From the NCBI GenBank assembly GCA_030529825.1, contig JAUMWD010000004.1, positions 44,122-108,121 on the forward strand: DNA of 64,000 bases. The letters run 5' to 3'. Of the stretch, positions 24,331 through 33,350 are shown one piece after another (position 1 is the first letter of the stretch; the number at the start of each line of letters is the position of its first letter). The notes below the pieces were generated by a model that was given only the letters and a program-made list of their open reading frames with translations, did not search any database and had not been told where the DNA came from. The position numbers and the translations under genes were made by a program. Source of the stretch: Bacillota bacterium. GTDB taxonomy: Bacteria > Bacillota > Clostridia > Oscillospirales > Oscillospiraceae.

Positions 24331-25695
24331 TTATTCCACAATATTTCTTGCGACATACACGCCGCTGGCGGAGGCATGGGACAGAGAGTGGGTTATGCCG
24401 CTGCCGTCTCCGATGATATACATACCCTTGTACTGTGTCATGAGGTTTTCGTCGAGCTCGACCTCCATATTGTAGAACTTGACCTCCACGCCGTAAAGCA
24501 GGGTGTCATCATTTGCGGTACCCGGAGCAATTTTGTCCAAAGCGTAAATCATTTCGATTATGCCGTCAAGAATACGCTTGGGCAGCACAAGGCTCAAATC
24601 GCCGGGGGTTGCGCTTAATGTGGGAGTCACAAGGCCCTCTTCGATGCGCTTAACATTACTGCGTCTGCCGCGGATGAGGTCGCCGAAGCGCTGCACCATT
24701 ACTCCGCCGCCCAGCATATTGGAAAGACGGGCGATGCTTTCGCCGTAGCCGTTACTGTCGTTGAAGGGCTCGGAGAAATGCTTGGAAACAAGGAGGGCGA
24801 AGTTTGTATTCTCCGTCTGCTTTTCCTTATCCTCGTAGCTGTGGCCGTTTACGGTGACGATACCGTTGGTATTCTCGTTTACCACGATGCCGTTGGGGTT
24901 CATGCAGAAGGTGCGGACATTGTCCTCAAACTTCTCCGTACGATAGACGATTTTACTCTCATAAAGCTCATCGGTAAGGTGGGAGAACACAACGGCGGGG
25001 AGCTCCACGCGAACACCCAGATCAACGCGGTTTGACTTTGTTCCGATGCCCAGTTTCTTGCATACCTGCTCCATCCACTTACTGCCGCTTCTGCCCACGG
25101 AAATAACGCAGTTTTCGCCCTCAAAGTCACCCTTTTTGGTGCTTACGCGGTAGCCGCCTTCAACAACCTCTATGTCGGTTACGGGAGTATCGAAGTAAAA
25201 GTCAACCTTGTCCTTAAGCTCATTGTACAGATTCTGCAGAACTACATAATTTATATCCGTTCCCAAATGGCGCACAGAGGCATCCAGCAGCTTCAGCTTA
25301 TTCTGAATGCACAGCTTCTTAAACTGGGAGCCCGCTGTGGAATAGAGCTTGGTACCCTCACCGCCGTACTGCATATTGATTTCGTCAACATACTGCATAA
25401 GCTCAATGGCCTTTTTTCTTCCTATGTACTCATACAGAGTGCCGCCGAAGTCGTTTGTAATATTATATTTGCCGTCAGAAAAGGCTCCGGCACCGCCGAA
25501 GCCGCTCATAATAGAGCAGCTCGGGCAATGGATGCAGGACTTGATTTTGTCACCGTCAATGGGACAGCGGCGCTTTTCAAGAGGGTGTCCCGCCTCAAAG
25601 ACGGCTATTCTCATTTGGGGATTGAGCTTAACAAGCTCAAAGGCGGAGAAAATACCGCCGGGGCCTGCGCCCACGATTATCGCGTTATATTTCAT
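24331..25695 (-). CDS. FAD-dependent oxidoreductase (COG2509 type)
   Basis: A 454-residue flavoprotein. The N-terminal dinucleotide-binding motif is IIVGAGPGGIFSAFEL (about 5-20). A cysteine-rich loop CIHCPSCSIMSGFGGAGAF (about 53-71) resembles the conserved block of COG2509 uncharacterised FAD-dependent dehydrogenases, and GMYIIGDGSGITHSLSHA near the C-terminus is the second FAD-contact block. It lies 34 bases downstream of rpoD. The reaction is unknown; the Cys pair could be redox-active or bind a cluster. Confidence 0.85.
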   Translation of the reverse strand: MKYNAIIVGAGPGGIFSAFELVKLNPQMRIAVFEAGHPLEKRRCPIDGDKIKSCIHCPSCSIMSGFGGAGAFSDGKYNITNDFGGTLYEYIGRKKAIELMQYVDEINMQYGGEGTKLYSTAGSQFKKLCIQNKLKLLDASVRHLGTDINYVVLQNLYNELKDKVDFYFDTPVTDIEVVEGGYRVSTKKGDFEGENCVISVGRSGSKWMEQVCKKLGIGTKSNRVDLGVRVELPAVVFSHLTDELYESKIVYRTEKFEDNVRTFCMNPNGIVVNENTNGIVTVNGHSYEDKEKQTENTNFALLVSKHFSEPFNDSNGYGESIARLSNMLGGGVMVQRFGDLIRGRRSNVKRIEEGLVTPTLSATPGDLSLVLPKRILDGIIEMIYALDKIAPGTANDDTLLYGVEVKFYNMEVELDENLMTQYKGMYIIGDGSGITHSLSHASASGVYVARNIVE

Positions 25696-25729
25696 ATAGG
25701 TTTCCTTTTTATCTTTTTATGCCTTTGTA

Positions 25730-26992
25730 TCAGTTGAGGAAATCCCGGAGCTTCTTGCTGCGTGAGGGATGGCGGAGCTTGCGAAGTGCCTTTGCCTCAA
25801 TCTGACGGATTCGTTCACGGGTTACATTGAATTCCTTGCCCACCTCTTCAAGAGTGCGGGTGCGGCCGTCAATGATGCCGAAGCGAAGCTCCAGCACCTT
25901 CTTCTCACGGGGAGTGAGAGTGTCCAGAACCTCCATGAGCTGTTCCTTCAGCAGAGAGAAGGAAGCCGCCTCGGAAGGCTCGGAGGCATCCTCATCGGGA
26001 ATGAAGTCGCCGAGGTGGGAGTCCTCTTCCTCACCGATAGGTGTTTCAAGGGATACAGGCTCCTGGGCGATCTTCAGAATATCGCGTACCTTTTCCGCGG
26101 GCATACCCATTTCCTTTGCAATTTCCTCGGCACTGGGGTCATGGCCCAGCTCCTGAAGAAGCTGACGGGAAACACGGATGACTTTATTTATGGTCTCAAC
26201 CATGTGAACGGGGATACGGATAGTACGGGCCTGGTCGGCAATGGCACGGGTAATGGCCTGACGAATCCACCAGGTTGCATAGGTGGAGAACTTGTAGCCC
26301 TTGGTGTGGTCAAACTTTTCAACAGCCTTAATAAGGCCCAGATTGCCCTCCTGAATAAGGTCAAGGAACTGCATACCGCGGCCCACATAGCGCTTTGCAA
26401 TGGAGACAACCAGGCGGAGGTTTGCCTCAGCCATGCGGCGCTTTGCCTCCTCGTCGCCCTCGCTCATGCGTGTTGCCAGCTCAATCTCCTCTTCTGCAGT
26501 GAGCAGAGGAACCTTGCCGATTTCCTTGAGGTACATACGCACGGGGTCATCGGTGGAGTAGCTGTCCACTGTGTTCTCGGTTTCGATGAGCTCCTCCTCG
26601 GTGACCTCCTCAATATCGTCAAGCTCGGGAAGCACATCGTCATCGTCGAGTATGGGGAGAACATCGTCATCGCCGCCGACATCAATGTCAACGCCTGCGG
26701 CTTCGAGGTTTTCATAGAACTTATTTATCGCCTCGGTGTCAAGGCCCATTTCCTCAAGGCAGGAGATTTCCTTAATGGTGAGCTTTCCGTTTTTCTTGCC
26801 CTTTTCCAGAAGCTCGTTCAGACGCTCCTCGGGAGTTTTAGTCTCAACGGGTGCCTTTTCCTCGGTCTTTTTCTTTCTGGGTGCGCGCTTTTTGGCAGGT
26901 GTCTTTTCCGCCTCTGCCGCTTCAGCCTCTGCCAACAGTGCGTTTGCCGCGGCTTCCAGTTCTTCTTCGGTAAGTACTTTTTCTTTATCCAT
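25730..26992 (-). CDS. rpoD: Primary sigma factor SigA/RpoD
   Basis: Housekeeping sigma-70 factor of about 420 residues. Region 1.1 is short and acidic with a Lys/Ala-rich stretch. Region 1.2 [11 protein letters not shown], region 2 with [18 protein letters not shown] and [16 protein letters not shown], region 3, and region 4.2 with [19 protein letters not shown] are all present. The start at 26992 lies 4 bases after the dnaG stop, and its GGGGGA is inside dnaG. The frame remains open further upstream but that part lies in dnaG. This is the conserved dnaG-rpoD arrangement of Firmicutes. Confidence 0.97.
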   Translation of the reverse strand: MDKEKVLTEEELEAAANALLAEAEAAEAEKTPAKKRAPRKKKTEEKAPVETKTPEERLNELLEKGKKNGKLTIKEISCLEEMGLDTEAINKFYENLEAAGVDIDVGGDDDVLPILDDDDVLPELDDIEEVTEEELIETENTVDSYSTDDPVRMYLKEIGKVPLLTAEEEIELATRMSEGDEEAKRRMAEANLRLVVSIAKRYVGRGMQFLDLIQEGNLGLIKAVEKFDHTKGYKFSTYATWWIRQAITRAIADQARTIRIPVHMVETINKVIRVSRQLLQELGHDPSAEEIAKEMGMPAEKVRDILKIAQEPVSLETPIGEEEDSHLGDFIPDEDASEPSEAASFSLLKEQLMEVLDTLTPREKKVLELRFGIIDGRTRTLEEVGKEFNVTRERIRQIEAKALRKLRHPSRSKKLRDFLN

Positions 26993-26996
26993 TGAT

Positions 26997-28739
26997 TTAT
27001 CCCCCATATCCTTTGGTTTCTTTAAACTTGTTTGCGAGTGCCACAAGGTCGGTTTCCGCCGTGGCAAGCTCCTTTTGCTTTCGTATTCGCAAAATATAGT
27101 CATTAAGCGCCTGTTCGCCGTTGCGAAGCATCTCCGGCTTCTGAAGAATTGACGCTAACAGCGCCGATTCCTTCGGCTCAAGCACCGCGCTTACGGTAGC
27201 CGTGCTGATAATTCCGCCCTGCTCAAATTTTTCCTTGAGCGCAGAATAAATCTTCGCCAGTACAGGTGAGGTGAATTCTTCCGGCGAGGGAAGCTCTTTT
27301 CCTCTGAACAGTCCCTGGTCAAGGAACATGAGCCGGATTATTCCCTCCTCGGCTGTAGCGGACTCGGGATTCTCATATCGGAAATCCTTCTCCGCAGGCT
27401 GTGCCTGCTTTACGGGCTTTGAGATTTCCCTCTCGTTCTGCCGCCGGGCGGATTTCATTATGCGGCGGCGGCAGCGCTCAACCTCCTGCTGCACCACATC
27501 GGCGTTGAGTCCCGTTTTTGAGGCAACGCGCATGGCATAGACCTGACGCTCCATGGCTCCGGGAAGTCTCGCAACCATGTCGGTCGCGTCCTTCAGGAAC
27601 TGCACCTTCTGCTCGTCAATGCCGAGGTCGTACTTGTCCTCTATGCTTTGCAGGCGGAAGTCAATGTGGTTTTTCGAGCCCTCCACCAAATTGCGGAATG
27701 CCTCGGCTCCCCGCTTTTTGATATACTCGTCAGGGTCCTTTGCTCCGTTCATGCTCAAAACCTTGACCTTGACATCTAATTTTTCGAGAATTCCTATAGC
27801 TCTCTGCGATGCCTTCTGCCCCGCTCCGTCGGAGTCGTAGGCAATGACGACCTCGTTGGTATAGCGCGAAATGAGCCGCGCCTGCTCGGGCGTCAGCGAT
27901 GTTCCCAGGGATGCTACGGCAGAGTCAAAGCCTGCCTGATGCATCATGACTACATCTATATTACCCTCTGCAAGAATTATATATCCACTCTTCGACTTTT
28001 TAGCCAGGTTCATGGCAAAAAGATTGCGGCTCTTGTTGAAAACAAGTGTTTCGCGGCTGTTGAGATATTTCGGCTCGCCGTCACCCAAAGCTCGCCCCGA
28101 AAAGCCTATGACATCGCCCCGCACATCAATGACGGGAAACATCAGCCTGTTGCGGTATGTATCGAAATGGTTTCCTTTTTTCCCCGTGCTTAAAAGTCCT
28201 GCGTCATAAAGCTCAAGCTCCGAAAAGCCCTTGCTCTTTAAATGCTCACGCAGGCTGTCCCAAGTGTCCGGTGCATAGCCGAGGCCGAAACGGGTTGCCG
28301 TTGCGGGACTTATCTGCCGCTGCGCCATGTATTCCCTCGCAGGCTGTCCCAAAGGTCCCGTGAGGCAGGAATGGAAGAATCTTGCCGCCTCCTTATTTGC
28401 CTCAAGCATACGGCGACGCTTCAGGGATTCGCCGCTGTTTTCCTCCTCCGGCATGGGCATGCCCACACGCTTTGCAAGAAATTCCACCGCATCGCGGAAG
28501 GAAAGTCCCTCAACATCCATGATAAAGTTTATAACTCCTCCGCCCTTGCCGCAGCCGAAGCAGTGATAAATCTGCTTGTCCGCCGTAACGGAAAAGGAGG
28601 GTGTTTTTTCACTGTGGAAGGGGCAAAGTCCGAATTGGTTTGCACCCGATTTCTTCGTGAGCCGCACATAGCTGCCCACTACATCGACTATGTCGTTGCG
28701 CTCAATCAGTTCCTGTAAAAACGCTTCGCTGAATGCCAT
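26997..28739 (-). CDS. dnaG: DNA primase
   Basis: Makes RNA primers for replication. The 580-residue protein has an N-terminal zinc finger ([11 protein letters not shown] and [10 protein letters not shown], about 38-65), the RNA polymerase core with [16 protein letters not shown], and a TOPRIM domain with [16 protein letters not shown] and [12 protein letters not shown] (the acidic metal site). The C-terminal third is less conserved and would bind DnaB. Good AGGAG. It sits between dgt and rpoD in the dgt-dnaG-rpoD order common in Clostridia. Confidence 0.97.
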   Translation of the reverse strand: MAFSEAFLQELIERNDIVDVVGSYVRLTKKSGANQFGLCPFHSEKTPSFSVTADKQIYHCFGCGKGGGVINFIMDVEGLSFRDAVEFLAKRVGMPMPEEENSGESLKRRRMLEANKEAARFFHSCLTGPLGQPAREYMAQRQISPATATRFGLGYAPDTWDSLREHLKSKGFSELELYDAGLLSTGKKGNHFDTYRNRLMFPVIDVRGDVIGFSGRALGDGEPKYLNSRETLVFNKSRNLFAMNLAKKSKSGYIILAEGNIDVVMMHQAGFDSAVASLGTSLTPEQARLISRYTNEVVIAYDSDGAGQKASQRAIGILEKLDVKVKVLSMNGAKDPDEYIKKRGAEAFRNLVEGSKNHIDFRLQSIEDKYDLGIDEQKVQFLKDATDMVARLPGAMERQVYAMRVASKTGLNADVVQQEVERCRRRIMKSARRQNEREISKPVKQAQPAEKDFRYENPESATAEEGIIRLMFLDQGLFRGKELPSPEEFTSPVLAKIYSALKEKFEQGGIISTATVSAVLEPKESALLASILQKPEMLRNGEQALNDYILRIRKQKELATAETDLVALANKFKETKGYGG

Positions 28740-28759
28740 TTGCGGCTCCTTTCTTTTTA

Positions 28760-29764
28760 TTATTTAACCGTCCATGCGGCGGGAATGAAGATTTCACCGT
28801 ATTTTTCCATGGCATAGCCGTCGGTCATGCCGGAAACATAGTCGCACACGGCGCGGTCAAGTCCCTCGCGTCCCACGATTTCCAGCATCTCGTTGGGCAG
28901 CTCCCAGGGATGCTTCATGTAGTAGTCGTAGATTCCGCCTAATATGCCCTCAACCTTGCTTTCCTCGCCCTTTGCCACCGGATTTGTGTAAACATCCGAG
29001 TACATGAAGCTGTGGAAGGTGTCAAAGGCCTCCTGCATGGGTGCGGAAAACTTAATCTCGCCGTCAGCACTGTTTTCAATGAGATCCGTGAGGAAGGAGT
29101 TAATCCTTTCGCTGTTTCGATTGCCGCATCGCTGGCGGACAATGGCGGGAATACGCTCATTTGTGAGTATGCCGGCACGGATTGCATCGTCAAGGTCGTG
29201 GTTTATGTAGGCAATGCGGTCGGCAAATCTTACGCAGGTTGCCTCCCGTGTATCATCGGGAGAGCCGTGGGTGTGGTTTAATATACCCATTCGGGTTTCG
29301 TAGCACAGATTAAGCCCTCTGCCCTCGCGCTCAAGAATATCCACAACGCGCAGGGACTGCTCATAGTGCTTGAAGCCGCCGGGGTAGATTTTTGCAAGGG
29401 CGCGCTCGCCTGCGTGGCCGAAGGGCGTGTGGCCCAAATCATGACCGAGAGCTATGGCCTCGGTAAGGTCCTCATTCAGCTCCAGCGCTCTTGCCACGGT
29501 ACGGGCAAGGCGTGTTACCTCGAGAGTGTGGGTAAGTCTTGTGCGGTAATGGTCACCCTCGGGCTGAAGGAACACCTGCGTTTTATGCTTTAGTCTGCGG
29601 AAGGCCTTTGAATGAGTGATGCGGTCAACATCCCGCTGATAGCAGGTTCGCACATCGCATTCGGGCTCGTCCATGAGCCTGCCCTTTGAATTTTCGGAAA
29701 GCACGCCGTATTTGCCGATGAAGATTCTCTCGGCAACCTCGCGCTTTTCTCTGGTATTTGCCAT
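28760..29764 (-). CDS. dgt: dGTP triphosphohydrolase (HD family)
   Basis: Hydrolyses dNTPs, mainly dGTP, to nucleoside and triphosphate. The 334-residue protein has the HD metal site: HTLEVTRLARTVAR (about 79-92) and ALGHDLGHTPFGH (about 105-117), and DFKMR-like DVDRITHSKAFRRLKHKTQ (about 45-63) is the family substrate loop. The ribosome binding site GAGGTGAT follows a hairpin that looks like a terminator of the upstream gene. Confidence 0.93.
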   Translation of the reverse strand: MANTREKREVAERIFIGKYGVLSENSKGRLMDEPECDVRTCYQRDVDRITHSKAFRRLKHKTQVFLQPEGDHYRTRLTHTLEVTRLARTVARALELNEDLTEAIALGHDLGHTPFGHAGERALAKIYPGGFKHYEQSLRVVDILEREGRGLNLCYETRMGILNHTHGSPDDTREATCVRFADRIAYINHDLDDAIRAGILTNERIPAIVRQRCGNRNSERINSFLTDLIENSADGEIKFSAPMQEAFDTFHSFMYSDVYTNPVAKGEESKVEGILGGIYDYYMKHPWELPNEMLEIVGREGLDRAVCDYVSGMTDGYAMEKYGEIFIPAAWTVK

Positions 29765-29781
29765 TTTATCACCTCATTAAA

Positions 29782-29814
29782 ATAAGGTATCAGAAAACTT
29801 CTCTGATACCTTAT
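29782..29814 (-). terminator. Hairpin between yigZ and dgt
   Basis: A 12-bp stem (ATAAGGTATCAG with CTGATACCTTAT) followed on the minus strand by TTTAATG. It is 17 bases before the dgt start, so it is either a weak terminator or an attenuator in a dgt leader. Confidence 0.6.
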
Positions 29815-29862
29815 ACGACGCAATTTATTATTTCCCTTTATTTTTTTGAAATTTTTCCGAAA

Positions 29863-30489
29863 TTATTTGATTCTGACCGGCATAAACGCCTCTCCCACAG
29901 TGGAAACGCTGCTTTTTCCGCCGCTTATATCCATTATGCGAAGGGCAAAGCCTTCCGCGTTTTCCTCGGGCAGAAGTGCCTTTACCGTCACATCGGCACC
30001 GTATTCCACATCCTCCACAACTCCGTTTACGGCGGCGCACTCAAGCTTTACACGCTCCAGCATGGAATATGTGCAGGGTATCTCCGCCTTTATCCAGCGG
30101 CGCACCACGGAAACACCTGCGGCATCTAATGCGTCCTTTGCGCTTTTTGTGTAGGCCCGAAGAAGTCCGCCTGCGCCTAAAAGCACGCCGCCGAAATAAC
30201 GAGTCACAACACAGACAACATTTTCGATGCCCTCGCGCTTGAACACTTCCAGCATGGGAATGCCTGCAGTGCCCTGAGGCTCACCGTCGTCGGAATAGCG
30301 CACCGCGCCCTCACGGATGATATAGCACCAGCAGTTGTGCCGCGCATCATAGTATTTCTTTTTCATTTCCGCCACGAAGGCCTTGGCCTCCTCCTCGGTT
30401 TCCACCATGCGGACATGGCCCAGAAAGCTTGAGCGCTTTTCCACGGATTCGGCTTCGCCGCTTCCTGCGGGGATGAAGTATTCACTCAT
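29863..30489 (-). CDS. yigZ: YigZ/IMPACT family protein
   Basis: A 208-residue protein with the N-terminal IMPACT (UPF0029) fold: KRSSFLGHVRMVETEEEA, KKYYDARHNCWCYII and GEPQGTAGIPMLEV are family blocks, followed by CVVTRYFGGVLLGAGGL. A C-terminal ferredoxin-like domain follows (about 135-208). The IMPACT family in eukaryotes inhibits Gcn2; the bacterial role is not settled. Overlaps the acetyltransferase stop by 4 bases (ATGA). Confidence 0.92.
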   Translation of the reverse strand: MSEYFIPAGSGEAESVEKRSSFLGHVRMVETEEEAKAFVAEMKKKYYDARHNCWCYIIREGAVRYSDDGEPQGTAGIPMLEVFKREGIENVVCVVTRYFGGVLLGAGGLLRAYTKSAKDALDAAGVSVVRRWIKAEIPCTYSMLERVKLECAAVNGVVEDVEYGADVTVKALLPEENAEGFALRIMDISGGKSSVSTVGEAFMPVRIK

Positions 30490-31004
30490 TTATAATAATC
30501 CTCTCGGTTAATTGAGTAGTACAGCGAATCTCTTATATCGCCCAGCATTGATTCCCAGGGCTTATTAAATCGGTAGGTAAAGCCGCATTTTTCGATTACA
30601 CGGCGGGACTTGGCGTTAAAGTCCGCATGAGAGCACCACACGGAGGGTGCATTCTTTTCCTCAAAGCAATATGTAATGAGGCGCTTTGTCGCCTCGGGCA
30701 TATATCCGCGACCCCAATACTCAGCCGCAAGCCAGTAACCGATTTGCCAGTTGTTTTCCGCATTTGCATCCGTATCGAAAATACCGATGCTGCCTATGGG
30801 CGCATCGCTTCCCTTTTCGCAGACGGCCCATGTATTTTCATTAATGAGAACACCGCGCAGAACATTCAGGCTGTCCTCCACGCTCTCATGGGGCTTCCAG
30901 CCTGCGGGAGGACCCACCCGTTCATCGCAGGCGAGCTTATATAAAGTCTCCGCATCATCCTCTCTCCACGGACGAAGCAGAAGGCGTTGGGTTTCAATTA
31001 TCAA
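30486..31004 (-). CDS. GNAT acetyltransferase, RimJ/RimL-like
   Basis: Predicted acetyl-CoA transferase of about 172 residues. The family start IIETQRLLLRPWREDD, the beta4 block IGYWLAAEYWGRGYMPEA with the acetyl-CoA loop (GRGYMPE) and the C-terminal NAKSRRVIEKCGF are typical of RimJ/RimL type N-acetyltransferases. The frame opens with a GTG at 31013, too close to GAGGA. A TTG at 31004 has 8-base spacing, gives the common family N-terminus and overlaps the hflX stop as TTGA, so I prefer it. Target unknown. Confidence 0.85.
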   Translation of the reverse strand: MIIETQRLLLRPWREDDAETLYKLACDERVGPPAGWKPHESVEDSLNVLRGVLINENTWAVCEKGSDAPIGSIGIFDTDANAENNWQIGYWLAAEYWGRGYMPEATKRLITYCFEEKNAPSVWCSHADFNAKSRRVIEKCGFTYRFNKPWESMLGDIRDSLYYSINREDYYK

Positions 31005-32299
31005 TCTTCCCACTCCTCTTTGGGTTCCTTATAGCCCGGAACATACTGCTTCACCTTGCCGAAGACCTGCGGCGGAACGATAACCTCCGCCTCAATGCCC
31101 TCGTCGGTATAGTCCATTTTTATAACGGAGGCTTCGCGGTTTATGAGGTCAACAACCGCACCCTTGTCATAGGGAATCTTCAGCGTAACATGGTGACTGC
31201 CGCGGTCAAGGATTTTCGAAAGCAGCTCCACAAGCTCCTGCACACCCTCGCCGCTTTTTGCGGAAAGGCAGACGATGTCCTCGCCGTGGGGCAGAATTCC
31301 CATATAGGCATCGCACTTGTTGAAAATTCTGATGCAGGGGGTTTCGTTGGCGCCAAGCTGATTTATAAGGCTGTCCACAACTCTCGCCTGCTCCTCCCAA
31401 TCAGGATTTGAAATATCAATGACATGGAGCAGAACATCGGCATAGGAAAGCTCCTCAAGAGTTGCCTTGAAGGCCTCAATGAGATGATGGGGCAGCTTTC
31501 TTATGAAGCCGACGGTGTCGGAAAGCAGCACCTCGGTGAAATCATCAATGCGAAGCTTGCGCGTTGTAGTGTCAAGGGTGTCAAACAGGCGGTTGTTTGC
31601 GGGTATGTCGGAATCCGTAAGGCAATTTAAAAGCGTTGACTTGCCCGCGTTTGTATAGCCCACAAGGGCGACAACGGGAACGGAATTCTTCTCTCTCTGT
31701 CTGCGCTGGGTGGAGCGCACCTTGCGTACTGCCGCAAGCTCCTCCTCCAGCTTCTGAATTTTTCTGCGGATGTGGCGGCGGTCGGTTTCCAGCTGGGTTT
31801 CGCCCGGGCCTCGGGTACCGATGGGTGATGAGCCGCCGGAGGCCGTCTGACGCACAAGGTGGGTCCACATACCCGTCAGCCGCGGCAGGAGATATTTATA
31901 CTGGGCAAGCTCAACCTGAAGCTGACCCTCTCTCGTCTGTGCGCGCTGGGCGAAAATGTCAAGGATAAGTCCGCTGCGGTCAAGCACCTTGACGCCAAGC
32001 TCCTCGGAAAGCACACGCATCTGGGAGGGTGAAAGCTCATTGTCAAACACCGCAAGGTCCACATCGTTCATGTCGATAAAAGCCTTAAGCTCCGCCACCT
32101 TGCCGTCGCCGATGAAGCTTCGGGGCTCGGGAGTGGCTCGGTTCTGAATCATCATGCCCACGGCAACGCCGCCTGCGGTTTCCACCAACGCCGCAAGCTC
32201 CTCCATGGAAATGTCTGTGCTTCGCTCGGAGGGCTCCATGCTGTTTGCGGAAAGCCCCGCCAGCACCGCCCGTTCAATTTTGATATCGTTTGATTCCAT
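31001..32299 (-). CDS. hflX: Ribosome-associated GTPase HflX
   Basis: GTPase that binds the 50S subunit and splits stalled ribosomes. The 432-residue protein has the N-terminal HflX domain and coiled-coil linker with SSPIGTRGPGETQLETDRR. The G domain follows, with ALVGYTNAGKSTLLN (G1), DTVGFIRKLP (G3) and FNKCD (G4). Start 12 bases after the stop of the upstream membrane protein gene, with AAGGA. It overlaps the acetyltransferase gene at its end. Confidence 0.95.
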   Translation of the reverse strand: MESNDIKIERAVLAGLSANSMEPSERSTDISMEELAALVETAGGVAVGMMIQNRATPEPRSFIGDGKVAELKAFIDMNDVDLAVFDNELSPSQMRVLSEELGVKVLDRSGLILDIFAQRAQTREGQLQVELAQYKYLLPRLTGMWTHLVRQTASGGSSPIGTRGPGETQLETDRRHIRRKIQKLEEELAAVRKVRSTQRRQREKNSVPVVALVGYTNAGKSTLLNCLTDSDIPANNRLFDTLDTTTRKLRIDDFTEVLLSDTVGFIRKLPHHLIEAFKATLEELSYADVLLHVIDISNPDWEEQARVVDSLINQLGANETPCIRIFNKCDAYMGILPHGEDIVCLSAKSGEGVQELVELLSKILDRGSHHVTLKIPYDKGAVVDLINREASVIKMDYTDEGIEAEVIVPPQVFGKVKQYVPGYKEPKEEWED

Positions 32300-32311
32300 A
32301 CTATCTATCCT

Positions 32312-32851
32312 TCAGTATTTTGATGCGGCAACGCCGTCAATTGATATTACATCAAGGCTCTTCTTGCCGTTCAGCTCATGCAGAGCATCGGCAAATTCAG
32401 CATCGGTTTTATATTCGGCTTTGCCTATGTAATACAGCTTATCGAAAAACTTATCCGTCTTTCTGTCATAATCCGAGCTTGAGCCGAGTTTTACCGCCTT
32501 ACCGTTCAGCCACACCTTAAGCTCGATTATATCATTTGCCGCAGCCATCTCCAGAATCGTCTGCTGTGTATATTTTACGGGCTGCAGTTCGCTTTCGGAA
32601 TCAGGATGACGGTTACCGTGTATCTCAGAGATTTCAGCAATCGCGATAACAAACACATACATGGCGGGAATAATAAGCGCAACGGTGATAACCGTCATAA
32701 TCATTTTTAGGGGCTCACTGTCTGTGACAATTATTTTCTCCCTGTAAAAGCCTAAAAAGTAAAATGCAACCACCGCGAGTATTTTCAAAACCGACACACG
32801 GTAATTCATCTGCTCAAAATCCGGTTCAAACAGTTTTTTGATTTTTTTCAT
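32312..32851 (-). CDS. Small membrane protein of unknown function
   Basis: About 180 residues. A basic N-terminus (MKKIKKLF) is followed by two hydrophobic segments (about 22-40 and 52-78) and a soluble C-terminal part. That part ends with a tail like FADALHELNGKKSLDVISIDGV. The start at 32851 has a weak GGTGAT. The frame is open upstream to 33016 but that part covers the palindromic element and lacks a ribosome binding site. Family not recognised. Confidence 0.6.
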   Translation of the reverse strand: MKKIKKLFEPDFEQMNYRVSVLKILAVVAFYFLGFYREKIIVTDSEPLKMIMTVITVALIIPAMYVFVIAIAEISEIHGNRHPDSESELQPVKYTQQTILEMAAANDIIELKVWLNGKAVKLGSSSDYDRKTDKFFDKLYYIGKAEYKTDAEFADALHELNGKKSLDVISIDGVAASKY

Positions 32852-32946
32852 TTTATCACCGATTGTTATTATATCATAAAAACGGCAAAAGACCACATCT
32901 TTTGATGCGGTCTGCGTCAGAATTCTCAGATTAAATAAAAGCGAGG

Positions 32947-33029
32947 ATGATTTTCGCAGGAGAAGGCAAACGGCATGGAGGAATACTTTGTGTATTTCCC
33001 ATGCCGTTAAACTCACTATTGCGGAAATT
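32947..33029. repeat. Dispersed palindromic element, copy B
   Basis: Core GGAATACTTTGTGTATTTC (32980-32998) is identical to copy A at 18 of 19 positions. It is enclosed by AACGGCATGG with CCATGCCGTT, and by an outer stem (ATTTTCGCA against TGCGGAAAT). It lies directly downstream of rpmE and may serve as its terminator. Confidence 0.65.
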
Positions 33030-33043
33030 AAGCCGCTTTTGAA

Positions 33044-33244
33044 TTACTTGATGCCGTACTTCTTATTGAACTTATCAACACGGCCGCTGGTGTCAACGAG
33101 CTTCTGCTTGCCGGTGTAGAAGGGATGGCACTTGGAGCAGATTTCAACGGTGATGCCCTGACGGGTGGAGCCGGTCTCGATGGTTGCGCCGCATGCGCAC
33201 TTGATAACGGTGGGCTGATAGTTAGGATGGATTCCTGCCTTCAT
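33044..33244 (-). CDS. rpmE: 50S ribosomal protein L31, zinc-binding form
   Basis: A 66-residue ribosomal protein. [34 protein letters not shown] and VDKFNKKYG are standard. Cys16, Cys18, Cys36 and Cys39 make it the C+ (zinc-binding) form, the one replaced by a zinc-free copy under zinc starvation in some bacteria. Own promoter and a strong AAGGAG. Confidence 0.98.
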   Translation of the reverse strand: MKAGIHPNYQPTVIKCACGATIETGSTRQGITVEICSKCHPFYTGKQKLVDTSGRVDKFNKKYGIK

Positions 33245-33314
33245 TGTATTAATCTCCTTAATCTGTTGCTGTCTTGATTACGCAAAAAATGCGCAGTTAC
33301 AAAACGCAAAGTGG

Positions 33315-33343
33315 ATTGTATCACATTATATATTAATATGCAA
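33315..33343 (-). promoter_or_regulatory. rpmE promoter
   Basis: Minus-strand TTGCAT (33338-33343), 17 bases, TACAAT (33315-33320). The leader holds a small hairpin (GCGCA with TGCGT, about 33280-33293). Confidence 0.75.
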
Positions 33344-33350
33344 GGGGTTT

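Noticed and set aside
32852..33016. 55-codon N-terminal extension of the membrane protein gene
   Set aside because: It runs through the palindromic element, has no ribosome binding site, and the downstream ATG begins with a typical basic membrane-protein start.
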